Position numbers and translations under genes: made by a program | DNA from: Aspidiotus rigidus | Taxonomy: Eukaryota; Arthropoda; Insecta; Hemiptera; Diaspididae | Reading direction: 5' to 3' | Length of the DNA: 64,000 bases | Assembly: GCA_035079385.1 (NCBI GenBank) | Contig: JAVHKY010000078.1 | Location: 141,501 to 205,500 of the forward strand | In this document: positions 13,491 through 25,182 of the stretch, piece after piece | Layout of the letters: the number at the start of each line of letters is the position of its first letter | Numbering within the stretch: position 1 is the stretch's first letter | The notes under the pieces: generated by a model | What the model was told of the DNA's origin: nothing | What the model saw: the letters and a program-made list of their open reading frames with translations, nothing else | Database searches by the model: none

Positions 13491-13985
13491 GTTTGAAATA
13501 GAACGTACAGGTACCTACTATTCGACCTGTAACACCCGCTTTTACAATGGTTTTATTTTTTTTTTCTCTCTTTTTTTTCTCTCGCCTGAACTATACTACA
13601 CGCCAAGAAAAAAGAGAAAGAGAGAAAGAAAGAAAAAAAGAATGATTTTCTATTCTATAGAGATACAACCAGACGTAAAAGAAGTAGAAGAACAGATCTC
13701 TCCAGGAACGTTTACCCCGCGACCAGCGCGATGACGCCATCAGGACTAAAGTCATGACTTTGTCGCGTGCCGCAGTACGTGATATGTTAGTGATATGCTG
13801 CCTTTGGTCTTTTTTTTTCCCTCTGGAAACATGGGTTTGTACTCCCGATATTGCTTTTTTGTTGGTATGCTGAATGAGGTTGAATGTGGATGCAGGAAAG
13901 GAAAAGCCATTCACAAAAGATGTGTTCGCCAAAATACCAAGAAGTTTGAAATTCTGGCTTCGTCTTCTGTTTCTACTTTTACTGC

Positions 13986-14880
13986 CTTCTTCTTCTTCTT
14001 CTTCTTCTTCTTCTTCTTCTTCTTCTTCTTCTTCTTCTTCTTCTTCTTCTTCTTCTTCTTCTTCTTCTTCTTCTTCTTCTTCTTCTTCTTCTTCTTCTTC
14101 TTCTTCTTCTTCTTCTTCTTCTTCTTCTTCTTCTTCTTCTTCTTCTTCTTCTTCTTCTTCTTCTTCTTCTTCTTCTTCTTCTTCTTCTTCTTCTTCTTCT
14201 TCTTCTTCTTCTTCTTCTTCTTCTTCTTCTTCTTCTTCTTCTTCTTCTTCTTCTTCTTCTTCTTCTTCTTCTTCTTCTTCTTCTTCTTCTTCTTCTTCTT
14301 CTTCTTCTTCTTCTTCTTCTTCTTCTTCTTCTTCTTCTTCTTCTTCTTCTTCTTCTTCTTCTTCTTCTTCTTCTTCTTCTTCTTCTTCTTCTTCTTCTTC
14401 TTCTTCTTCTTCTTCTTCTTCTTCTTCTTCTTCTTCTTCTTCTTCTTCTTCTTCTTCTTCTTCTTCTTCTTCTTCTTCTTCTTCTTCTTCTTCTTCTTCT
14501 TCTTCTTCTTCTTCTTCTTCTTCTTCTTCTTCTTCTTCTTCTTCTTCTTCTTCTTCTTCTTCTTCTTCTTCTTCTTCTTCTTCTTCTTCTTCTTCTTCTT
14601 CTTCTTCTTCTTCTTCTTCTTCTTCTTCTTCTTCTTCTTCTTCTTCTTCTTCTTCTTCTTCTTCTTCTTCTTCTTCTTCTTCTTCTTCTTCTTCTTCTTC
14701 TTCTTCTTCTTCTTCTTCTTCTTCTTCTTCTTCTTCTTCTTCTTCTTCTTCTTCTTCTTCTTCTTCTTCTTCTTCTTCTTCTTCTTCTTCTTCTTCTTCT
14801 TCTTCTTCTTCTTCTTCTTCTTCTTCTTCTTCTTCTTCTTCTTCTTCTTCTTCTTCTTCTTCTTCTTCTTCTTCTTCTTT
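13986..14880 (+). repeat. (TTC)n microsatellite, about 298 units
   Basis: Roughly 895 bases of uninterrupted CTT/TTC with no visible substitution, followed by TTTA repeats (14880-14915). Long poly-Phe and poly-Ser frames over it are artefacts of the repeat. It lies in the non-coding 5' part of the Helitron. The complement is (GAA)n, a triplex-forming sequence. Confidence 0.97.
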
Positions 14881-17800
14881 TATTTATTTATTTATTATTA
14901 TTTTTTTTATTTATTAGGTATTATCATCATTATCATTTTTTTCCTCGGGAAGGATGGGTTTGTTTGATTTTCGATCTGATTCTTTCTCCTGAAGCCATTT
15001 CCAAAGATCTACTTCCAATATTAAGTTGATGTAGTTGCGGAGTTGTGCTTATACCTGGTGTCGAGAAAGATATTCGAGAATGATATTACAGATATTCGAG
15101 AATGATATTTGTTGTACCGTAAAGTGACAATAATTCGGACAATTTCAAATGTCAATATTAGTAGATAGAATTCAATAAATTTTCGTGAGTGTGTATCAAC
15201 AAAACTTTGGCCGTAAATTATATTTTAGCAAGTCGCTTTGCGTAGTTTTGTGAAGAGTGAGTGTTCAGCATTTTGTTCGAGTACATATTTTGATTGTTCC
15301 AGCTTCGATGTCTCTGGTGAATACATTACCTACTTTTCAATTTATTTTCCTTTCCTCCTCTAGCCTTATTTGAGATAAGTAATTATAATTATTAAGAATT
15401 ACCGGTGATCGTGAGTACTTTAATTTTCTTTTTTTTTCTCTTATAATGGCCTTAAGTAAAAAAACAAAACGAGCAAAACGATTAAGCACGTTACGTGCTC
15501 GCCAAAAAAAAGATACTGTAGTAAAACTTCCTATGAAGAGAAATTTAGAGGTTGATTCGATTGACAGCACAATTCCTATTAAAAAATCGCGTTATTCTTC
15601 TACAATAAACTTGAGTAAGAAAACAAGAAAGGCAAGAAAAGTGAGCGAATTTCGTGCTCGCCGAAAACAAAATAATAATGAAGAAGGTGTTTTACAACTT
15701 CATATTGAAGGATCGTCTTCTAAGGAGAGTAATTCAGAGGTGGCTTCAATTAATGGTATAATCCCCGTTGAAAAATTGCGTCATCCCTCTTCTGAACAGG
15801 GTATAATGAACATGAAGGGGGATGGTAACTGCCTTTTCAGGGCTTTGTCTTATTGTATTTACCAGAAACAGAGATGTTTCTATTTAGTACGAAAAGCAAT
15901 AGTGCAACATATTGTGGATCATTGGGATTTATATTCTGAGATTATCCTCAACAGTAATATTTACAACACACCACTAAACTCTGTAGGCGACGACAGTTGT
16001 CACATGATGAAAAGTGGGACCCATGGTGGCCATGTCGAATTACTCGCTGCTACCCGCGTGTATAGAATTCATGTAATGGTTTATACAAATGATGGTATAC
16101 GTGATATAAAGGAGGAGGAGCAATACGACAGTGAACATTTTTGCCTATTGTATACAGGGGATGGATTGTATGGTCATTATGATGTTTTAAAAAGTGATCA
16201 AGAAAAAACGAAAGGAACAAAAAAGGAAGGCGCAGACGAAATTGAGAAGGGTTTATTAAATCAAGAAGAAGAGACTCAAGTAAAAAATACTATTCAAACA
16301 TCGAAAATTAACCCTTATCTTCATTCGGGAGAGATGGAAATAGAATGTAAATCTTGTGGTGCTCTTTATTGGAAAGGGGAAAAAGTCATGAAGAATTGTT
16401 GTCACGGAGGAAAAATACATTTACATGACTTGCGTACATTTCCGGAAGAATTGGAAAAGTTGTTCCTGGATGAAGATTTTCGTCCTCTCATTAGGAACTA
16501 TAATAGCATGTTTGCTTTCGCGTCCTTCTCGGCCAAAAATGTAACGCTATCAAAGGGAGTTCATACAATGAAAATACAAGGTCAGGTACATCATACTGCT
16601 CCAACCACTTTATTTGAAACGTCTAATGGTCATGGTGGTCAAATTTATATGTATGAACCTGAATTACAATTGCAAACAAGAAAAAATTTTGGGGCAAAGA
16701 ACTCAAAAGAAGAACATATCAAAACAATATCAGATACTTTGCAGAGTATTAACCCGTACGTAAAATCTTATAAGTCTCTTTATGATGTACATAAAAAAAA
16801 TGATGGAGACGAGTATGCTTTGTATTTCATTCGTAACCCAGGTTTAGACTCACACCGATATAATATGCCTGTCACAGCTGAGTGCGCTGCGTTGATAGTA
16901 TCGAAGGACGGAAGAATTCCTGATTTTGATTTGTGTACTTATCCAGTTGAAGGAGATGGTTCTAAAGTATTAAATAAACTATCTTGCCACGTAGATCCAA
17001 TGGTATTTCCATTACTATTTCCTTCTGGAGATATAGGATGGTCACCTATACTTAAACAAAATAATGATACAATTAAACGTATGAGCGTGTTGCAATATTA
17101 TTCTTACAGGTTAGCAATAAGGTCTGCGGTCACTTTTAACCCAATTTTATTTGCAGGAAGATTATATCAACAGTATATTATACATGCTTACATTATGATA
17201 GAAAGCACACGTTTAGATTATATGAGGTATAATCAGAAACAATTACGAATTGAATGTTACCAGGGACTCTGGGATCATGTAGCAAATAGTGCTTTAAATA
17301 ATTCACGAATTTTTCATGATATACCCAGATTAGGTCAAGTTTTTGTATTACCCAGTACCTACATTGGCGGTCCAAGATATATGCAACAGATATACCAAGA
17401 CTCCATGGCTATTGTCAGGAAATATGGTCGTCCAGACCTCTTTGTTAAAATGACTTGCAACTCAAATTGGCCAGAATTGAAAGCCTTACAGAAGAAGTAC
17501 CGGAATAAAAAAAAAAATTATATTGAAAGCATCTGATATGCCAATCGCAGTCGTCCGCTTATTTCATTTGAAGTTCAAAGAACTGTTGAAAACCATATTG
17601 AAAGGGAAAATTTTTGGTCCTGTCATTGCTTATATTTTTGTGATTGAGTTTCAAAAACGAGGCCTTCCGCATGCACACATGTTATTTACTCTTCAACACG
17701 ATCATAAGCTCCGAACACCAGAGCAGGTGGATAAATGTATTAGTGCTGAGATTCCTCCACTGAGCGAAGATAATACGTTGAGAAACTTGATTATTAAACA

Positions 17801-20228
17801 TATGTTACATGGGCCACATAGTAAAGATTCTCCATGCTTAAATGAGAGTAAATCCTGTTCGAAAAAGTTCCCGAAAGAATTTCAGGAGGCTACAACAATG
17901 AATAAGAATGGATTTCCATTATATAAGAGGAGAAACAATAAGGATGAAAGCGCAACTTTTTTGAAAAAAGTTGATGGACAGTTAGTCAAAGCAGAAAATT
18001 CGATGGTTGTTCCTTATAACCCTTATTTACTGGAAACTTTCCAATGCCATATTAATGTTGAATATTGCCAGTCTGTACTGAGTACAAAGTACCTCCACAA
18101 ATATGTGCATAAAGGTCATGATCGCGCGGTTATTGGAATGAAGAAGCAGAATAGTGAAAATGAAAAACCTGAAAAATCTGATGACATTTTAGATGAAATA
18201 AATGATTATATTGATAGCAGATATGTTAGTCCAATGGAAGCCGCTTGGCGCATTCTGGAATTACCATTGGCCAATCGTTCCCACACAGTCTTCCGTCTAC
18301 CTGTACACTGTGAAAATCAACAGTATGTTATTTTCTCAGAAGGTCAAGAAAATGATGCTGTTGAGAGACCACAAGCATGTAAAACAGCGTTAACGGCTTG
18401 GTTCGAATTGAATAGAACGTGCGAATCAGCGAATAACATTCTTTATCGAAACATACCAGAATATTATACTTAATTTAATGCATCAACTAAAGAATGGAGG
18501 TTGCGAAAACGATCTAAAAAACCAATTATAGGACGAATGTGTACTGTTAGCCCAAAAGATTCAGAACGTTTTCATCTGAAATTATTACTTAATCGTGTAC
18601 CAGGGGCAAAATCCTTTCAAGATCTTAAAACTCATAACGGGGTCACTTATTCTTCTCACAGAGAAACAGCGATTGCTATGGGATTAATAGAAACAGAAGA
18701 CATAATTTTCTCGATGTTTGATGAAGCATGCAGCGTCATGATGCCCAAGCAGCTACGTCAATATTTTTCCCTATTTTTGTGTGCGGATAATCCCTCTAAT
18801 CCGCCAGAAATATGGAATAAGTATAAAATTCATTTTTGCGAAGGTTTTGAAGATAATAATGAATACAGAGCATTAAAGCATATTCAAAGTATATTGGAAT
18901 CTGAAAATTTTTCGTGCTCCGATTTTTGGCCTACCTGAACCAGATATTGACATCCACATAGTAGGTACACTTAATAATAGCGAAACACAAATTAATCGCG
19001 AGGAAAATTTCATACAAGGCCTTGAAATGAAAGAAAATTTGAATACAGATCAACTACACGCGTTCAATACTATTATTAATGCGATTGTTGACCAAAAAAG
19101 AGAAAAATTATTCTTCTTGGATGGTCCAGGGGGTACAGGAAAAACATTTGTGTATAAAACATTAATTCATACGTTAATTGGAAAAGGCTATCGTGTATTG
19201 GCGGTTGCGTGGACAGGAATTGCGTCAATCCTACTTCCTGGTGGGATGACCTCGCATCAAGCTTTCAAAATTCCCATCGACTTAAACGTTAATGAGAAAT
19301 GTCATATCAAATCGGGAAAGGAAAAAGCATTATTGTACAGTTGTGATGTGATAATATGGGATGAAGCATCCATGATAATGAGTAAAGCGGCAAATATTGT
19401 GGATGAATTATTGAAAGACGTTTGCAATACAGAAGAAGCTTTTGGTGGAAAGTACGTGATTTTTGGGGGAGATTTTAGGCAAACATTGCCTATTATCAAA
19501 TTTGCTCAGCCTCAAACTATCATTGAATCTTCACTCAAGCATGCAAATTTTTGGCCATTGTGTCAAACTTAAGTTCTAAAAAAAAATATGCGTGCCAAAG
19601 ATAAAGATCACGCCAACTGGTTGCTGGATATAGGAAATGGCTCAATTTCTTCCTTCAAAATCTCTAAAATGTGGCACAGCAATGATATTGTAAGCGATAT
19701 TTACGGAAAAGAAATCAAATCATCCGACGATCTATCGAAAAAAGTAATTTTGGCGAGTCACAACGATGATGTGAGAATTTTGAATGAAAAAGTTTTGAAA
19801 CAAATTGAAGGGAGGAGTTGTATATATTACAGCACTGATTTTGCAAAACCCAGGGGAGTAGACCAATCAGAGGAAAATATAGAGCTAAACTATCAAGTTG
19901 AATATTTGAACTCATTAAAAATTTTCCTGGCTTTCCAGTTTATAAATTGGAATTAAAAATGGGTGCAGTGGTTGTACTGCTGAGAAATTTGAGTATTAAT
20001 GAAGGACTGTGCAATGGTACGCGCCTTCAAATAACAAGTCTACATAAAAGCAATATTAGTGGGAGAATTCTGACTGGCGAACGTGCAAATGAAGAAGTTT
20101 TTATCCCTCGAATTAAACTTGATACGGGAGAAGTAGGTAATTTACCATTTGTTTTGCACAGACGACAATTTCCTGTAGCATTAGCCTTCGCGATGACCAT
20201 CAATAAATCCCAAGGTCAGAGTTTTGAG

Positions 20229-21837
20229 CAGAGTATTGCAGCCAGCCGAAAGCCAAAAGCCGAAAGCCGAATTCAGCCAAATTCCCGGCCATTAAGCCGA
20301 AAGCCGAAAGCCAGCTTTATGTTTACTCTTGGAAGCCGAAAGCCAAATTCAGCCGAATTTTTTCGGCTGATTTTCGGCTTATCTCTCATACGCGCGAAAT
20401 GACATGACGTGTGACACGCAGTTCTCGATCTTGTAGGCTGTAATCTGTATAGCAGGCTAGCAGTATCGATCTGAACTGGTGATCCCTGTTATCAGAGTCT
20501 GCCTGTTATAACTAGTACTATTAAATATTAATCGTGTTTTTGACATATTGTCTGCACTCTGTTGCGACGAGAGGGTGTGCGAAGTATTAATCGAAAGTCT
20601 CCTCGTGCCTTATCAATTCATTTCGTTTGCCGTATGCCATACTTGGAGTAAGAGGTTAGTAAGAGTGATGCCGCGGGACTTTCAAATATTTTCGTACTTC
20701 TAGGACTTGAAATTTTTCATTTTGAATTCTTGGACTTGGAATTATTTTCCAATTGTTGGACTTTGAAATATTTTCAACTGTGGGACTTGGAATTATTTTC
20801 AAATTATGGGACTTTGAAATATTTTCAACTGCTGGACTTGGAATCATTTTCCAATTGTTGGATTTTGAAATATTTTCATATTATGGGACTTAGAATTATT
20901 TTCAACTGTCGAACTTGAAATTATTTTCAAATTGTGGGACTTTGAAATATTTTCATATATGTGTGAAATTTTTCATTTTCAATTCTTGGACTTAGAAACA
21001 AGAAGTATGAAAATATTTTAAAGTCCAACAATTGGAAAATAATTCCAAGTCCAACACTTGAAAAATTTTACAAGTCCATTTATGAAAATACTTCAAACTC
21101 CCCCCTCCCCCCATTAGAAAATAATTCCAAGTCCAACAGTTGAAAATATTTCCAAGTCCAAGAAGTACGAAAATATTTCAAAGTCCTGCGGCATCACTCT
21201 TACTCGCCTCTTACTCCGAGTATGACATACGGCGAACGAAACGAATTGATAAGGCACGAGGAGACTTTTGATTAGTACTTCGCACATCCTCTCGTCTGTT
21301 GCGTGCTTGTGTTGTGTGTATTCCCGGGCCCCGGCGATTTTCAAAATGGGTCGTCATAAAGAATCGACAACCAGATTAAAATCATATTGATCGGGAGAAA
21401 GAATAACTTGTGCCACTTCCAATTCCAAACTCATTTTTTCATATGTGAATTGAATTCAATGAATTGATCTCGAAAATTTTGATGCTCAAACCTCAAACTT
21501 ACACGCTTCCCTCAGAAGCAGTCTGGCTTACCATGTTTTCGGCTTTCTGCCTCGTTTGTCAGTTTGTCACTCAATCCACAGAACACAGATTCATATTTTT
21601 GTTACGTTTTCCATTCCCTGGTTGCAACAAACCGACAACAAAATCATCAGCCAGCAAAAAATCAGCCGAAAATCAGCTGAAATCCCGCCAAAAAATCAGT
21701 GATCAGCCAGCCATAAGTCAGCCGAAAGCCAGCCGAATTTTTCTGATCAGCCATAAGCCGTAAGCCGAATCCAAATTTTTGAAGGTCGTCAGCTTCAGCC
21801 GTAAGCCGAAGCCGAATTTTTCGGCTGCAATACTCTG
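20229..21837. mobile_element. hAT-like non-autonomous element, 8-bp duplication GTTTTGAG
   Basis: Perfect 15-bp inverted ends CAGAGTATTGCAGCC / GGCTGCAATACTCTG. GTTTTGAG flanks both sides (20221-20228 and 21838-21845). It interrupts the Helitron helicase gene just after motif VI, and the frame continues directly beyond it. Inner ends are rich in AGCCGAAAGCC words in both orientations. It contains the foldback at 20556-21310 and no transposase. Confidence 0.92.
20556..21310. repeat. Foldback with GGACTT-TTTTCAA repeat core
   Basis: Inverted arms of about 130 bases (GTATTAATCGAAAGTCTCCT near 20583 and complement near 21260). The core is a degenerate tandem repeat of about 27-30 bases of the form GGACTTGGAATTATTTTCAA, on the plus strand at 20690-20990 and inverted at 21000-21180. 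The same core and arm start (GGAGTAAGAGG...AGAGTGATGCCGCG) occur at 36400-36860. Confidence 0.75.
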
Positions 21838-22500
21838 GTTTTGAGAACGTAGGCCTGTATTTCAATAAACCCCTTTTTAGTCACGGCCAATTATATGTAG
21901 CGTCATCCAGATGCACTACAAAAGAAGAGATACGCATACATGGTGAAACTGGTAATCAGATAACAAATATAGTTTGGCCCGCAATTTTTAAATAACTGAT
22001 GACGTTGCCAAAAAATTTAATATATATCTCAAAAATTTTAGAATAAGTGTAATCTTTACCTATAATTATTATTTTTTACCGTAAGTGATCATATTTCTTT
22101 AAGTCATGAGGGACCTGTGTTATTCATCTGAGATCCACAGGGAAGATGAATTTTTATCACAAATTGGGTGTGAATAGTAGAGTAGCATTCTTTCTAGACT
22201 GTGCTAAAAGTTCATCAATTCACTTTGTAAGTAATTACAAGGAACAGAAATTGTACAAAACAGATTCATTCCTTTTCATATAATTTTCCCATATTCTTCC
22301 AATTTTTCCTTTTTTGCGTTTGAGACATCGCTGCGAGCACCAAGTTCAATTCAATTGCTGAAAATCCTTCACCTGTAAGTTCATCAGGTAAATGATTTTT
22401 GTTTTTTAGGTACTCTTTTCATTATGGTAAAAGATTTACTCCACTAATTTTAACTAACACCAGTTTTACACAACACCGGCCAGGGGGCGCAGCCCCCTAG

Positions 22501-22858
22501 TAGATGATATTTGTGTTTAGGGTAACTGCTTTGAAGCCCACCGAAAAATGCTAGAGACCACATTATCTCATCTCCAGCAATGTAATTTCAAATTAAACAC
22601 AAAAAAATGTGACTTCTTCTTCCCAAAAGTCACCTTACTTGGAAAATGAAATACAAAATTGGCAAATAAAACCAGCCTTGAAAGACATAGAAGTGTTTTT
22701 GAAAGTTAAACCACCAAAAACAATAAAATATGTATATAGTATAATTAGCACTTTCAGTTTTTATCAAAAATATATGCCAAATTTTGTCAATGTGGCAAAA
22801 CCTATTATGGATTTACTCTACAACAATCCAGACCAATTTTACAGATCTTCAATCCTGA
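22501..22858 (+). pseudogene. Gypsy-1 RT thumb region; RNase H missing
   Basis: Resumes after the Helitron with TAGATGATATTTGTG (the YIDD codons again), a stop near 22520, and then the LSHLQQCNFKLNTKKCDFF and NWQIKP...FYQKYMPNF motifs of the RT thumb. Around 22855 the sequence passes directly to integrase; the RNase H domain and the integrase zinc finger are largely deleted. Confidence 0.75.
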
Positions 22859-23750
22859 GTGGAAAACGAGATGAGACAACAGATTACCAAATATGTCCAA
22901 TCTTGTCAAGCATGTATGGAACACAAAATCAGTTGGATCAAGTATGGTAAGATGACCTACCACAAGAAAAATCCAAGGCTCATGAAAAAATTATGTACTG
23001 ATGTCCTTGGGCCTCTAACAATAAAAAACAAAAGCTGGTATTGTTTGACTATAATAGATGAATTCAGCAAGTTTATGTTCATCAGAGCTCTCCCCACTGT
23101 AAACACCACAGCTATTACCACCATGCTCGATGACATCACCTCCCAGTTCTCACCTCCGGCAAAGCTCTTCAGCGATCAAGGAAGTTACTTCACATCCAAT
23201 GAACTTGAAGCTTACTGTAAGGACAATGGCATTCGCCTCTAGAGAGCCATTCCTTACACCCCAGCTACTAACGGATTAATTGAACGCCCAAATGCATGGA
23301 TTGGGATAGCAGTAAAGGCCCTATTGGAGAACCAAGAGATAAAAACCAGTGTAAGGCGATATGCAAAGTACATAGCGAGGGCTTGGAACACAGCCTCTCA
23401 TCCAAGTATGGACAACAAGTCGCCATTCTACATTCTTTTTGGGGAAGAAGAAATTAAGAAAGTATTAAGATTCAGAAAGAAGATACCATCAATATTGCAG
23501 AAAAACTTCCTGCAGTATTCCAGAGCATATAATAAAAACAGAAAGGATTGGGTGCTAAAAGAAAAAGATAAAGTGATGATAAAGGCACCCATTCCCAAAA
23601 AAATTGAGAAAAAATATACGGGACCATACACGGTCACCAAGGTCTTAGGACCATCATCTATTATTATAGAAAACAATGATTGAACTGAACAGACGGTTCA
23701 TATTTCAAGGCTTTGCAAATATTATGAGAGAGAAAAACAAGATATTGAGA
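22859..23750 (+). pseudogene. Gypsy-1 integrase (broken)
   Basis: Core catalytic residues visible: Asp in CTDVLGPL, Asp in FSDQGSYF, Glu in GLIERPNAW; the end has the GPYTVTKVLG strand typical of the C-terminal domain. A stop interrupts at 23240-23242 just before the third catalytic residue (frame continues), and another falls at 23681-23683. The N-terminal HHCC finger is reduced to SCQACMEHK. Confidence 0.85.
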
Positions 23751-24200
23751 ATTGAGAAATTGAGAAATGAAAAATTGTGATTCAAAATTGAGAGACAAAT
23801 GAGACAAATTACTCATTATAAACAGCAGCTGCAATTTAGAGAAAGATCAATTAAATGCAGACAACATGGTCATCCTTCCTTCAATGTAAATCTGGTTTTT
23901 CTTTTCCTTCCCTTCCTTTTCCTTTTCTTTGGTACCAATCTGTTTCCTTACCTTCCCCTTTCCTCTAGAATTTCATTGATTGATTCCATCCAAGGAAAAA
24001 CATCTGACCACGCGCGCACATGTAACATCTTGATTAAAAATAAAACTGATGCTATATTGAAATTCAATATAACATCCAAATGGTTTCAAATACCAAAATT
24101 TTTCCTATACCATCCTATAATTCCACCAATCGTCAATAGGATTATTTTCTCCTAAGCACCATATAAAATTACCTCTTGCATTAACTGTCCACAAGTAGAA

Positions 24201-24707
24201 ATGGCAGCAGCAATGGACCTCCATTCCATCCATTACATCATAGATATGGACGGTTTTCACATCAATAGTCAATTCGAGTGCAAGGAGATGGGTATCACAA
24301 ACGGGAGGACCAAATGCAGTTATGTCTACCGTTTCTTACTCCCCAAAGAGTACCACAAATTATCACCAAAAGATCAGAAGATAGCCAAATGGGACCTGTA
24401 TAACAAACACGGACTCAGATGCACAAATTACCCCAAGGATCTCCCAGCGGAAAGAGTGCAGTGTATCACTGAGGAAACAGTGGACCAATGCAACCGCAAT
24501 AACTCGGCAATCGCGTTCAAAGGAGGACAACTAGAAAAAACATGTCTCATCAAGGCCGGTTGCAAAAACTACATTGATTTGGGCGATCACGGATGTCCCA
24601 AATTCAATATCCTCTACACCCAAGCACGTACATCAAACTTCATCCTAAAGGCCAACACCTACATCGCCTTGACCCCCGTACCATCAGTGTCTCCGTCATC
24701 GACCTAA
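24201..24707 (+). CDS. Third ORF downstream of Gypsy-1 integrase, unassigned
   Basis: A 168-codon open frame 450 bases past the integrase end. Visible: IIDMDGFHINSQFECKEMG (about residues 12-30), a central segment with Trp and several Cys, then AIAFKGGQLEKTCLI and YIDLGDHGCPKFN, and a Pro/Ser tail. The spacing of Asp-Gly-Phe, Phe-x-x-Lys-Glu, Lys-Gly and Cys-Pro resembles uncharacterised proteins that I recall from arthropod and cnidarian genomes, possibly mobile-element-borne nucleases; I cannot name a family. It occupies the env-like position, but there is no signal peptide or membrane segment, so an envelope role is unlikely. The frame stays open upstream of the Met, so a polyprotein tail is possible. 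Unlike its neighbours it has no lesion. Confidence 0.5.
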   Translation: MAAAMDLHSIHYIIDMDGFHINSQFECKEMGITNGRTKCSYVYRFLLPKEYHKLSPKDQKIAKWDLYNKHGLRCTNYPKDLPAERVQCITEETVDQCNRNNSAIAFKGGQLEKTCLIKAGCKNYIDLGDHGCPKFNILYTQARTSNFILKANTYIALTPVPSVSPSST

Positions 24708-24847
24708 TAAAAAGAATCCAGCACACTGTCCAATGATTGAGGTCCTCTATTTCGCCGCATGGTTACAACAACGTCTACAAGAATGCATTTTTTCAAATGG
24801 CCACATAGGTATATTTGAAAAAATGTGCTCTTTTTGCGAACACTTGG

Positions 24848-24870
24848 AACGCGTTGCCTAGCAACGCGTT
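24848..24870. promoter_or_regulatory. Perfect palindrome containing an X-box (RFX site)
   Basis: AACGCGTTGCCTAGCAACGCGTT is a 23-base palindrome. Its centre GTTGCCTAGCAAC (24853-24865) matches the X-box consensus GTNRCC-N(0-3)-RGYAAC bound by RFX factors, and each side has ACGCGT. No host gene starts nearby, so the site may belong to a repeat end. Confidence 0.5.
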
Positions 24871-25079
24871 TTCGCGCCAAATCGTTCAGGGATCAAGTAA
24901 TCGCTCGCACACAGTAAGAATCTGAAACTGGGTACAAATAGACAACTCACTATGCTCTACTAATTTAAAAAAAAAAATTATTCTTAGGTGAATTTCTTCA
25001 TCTTTGACAACCATCAAAAATTTCGTCAATATTATGGTGCCTCCGGTAAGGTTCCGACACAGGTGGGGTGTGGAAGGTA

Positions 25080-25136
25080 TTCAGGTGACTTAAGAATTCT
25101 AGCAAACAATAGTAAAATCCCTATATGAAGCTGATG

Positions 25137-25182
<46 letters not shown>

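Larger units (their letters stand above)
15446..21995 (+). pseudogene. Helitron OTU-Rep-helicase gene (broken)
   Basis: Parts in order: basic N-terminus; OTU cysteine protease domain with GDGNCLFRAL (catalytic Asp/Cys, about residues 124-133) and a C-terminal GHYDVL His; a zinc-finger-like CKSCGALYW...CCHGG segment; the Helitron-like N domain (15446-17536). The next frame, 17523-18473, carries the HUH nuclease motif GLPHAHML and the YLHKYVHKG two-tyrosine motif. Then 18501-18938, then a PIF1-type helicase at 19027-20228 and 21846-21995 with Walker A GPGGTGKT, Walker B IIWDEAS, GGDFRQ and motif VI MTINKSQGQSF. Family role: rolling-circle transposition. Lesions: an indel near the poly-A at 17505-17520, a stop at 18471-18473, frameshifts near 18930, 19570 and 19925, and the hAT insertion. 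Catalytic motifs are intact but no full protein can be made. Confidence 0.92.
12911..22500 (+). mobile_element. Autonomous-type Helitron (degenerate), inserted in the Gypsy-1 RT
   Basis: Starts TCTACCCTATATTATAAAA after an A and ends with a GC-rich hairpin and CTAG (GGGGGCGCAGCCCCCTAG, 22483-22500) before a T: the canonical 5'-TC and CTRR-3' Helitron ends in an A/T target. It contains an OTU/Rep/helicase gene (15446 onward). It splits the Gypsy-1 RT exactly at the YIDD motif. Unusually, TAGATGATA is present on both sides (12902-12910 and 22501-22509), although Helitrons normally make no target duplication. The left 2.5 kb has a triplicated repeat and a very long TTC tract; the right part carries a hAT-like insertion at 20229-21837. 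Confidence 0.9.

Noticed and set aside
13795..14967. A 390-codon poly-Phe frame and an overlapping poly-Ser frame
   Set aside because: Both arise only from the TTC microsatellite; no domain and no plausible function.
23799..24155. A 118-codon frame with a hydrophobic Phe/Leu run between integrase and the third ORF
   Set aside because: The hydrophobic part comes from a CTTTTCC-rich stretch, and the frame has no other feature; not enough to call an envelope protein.
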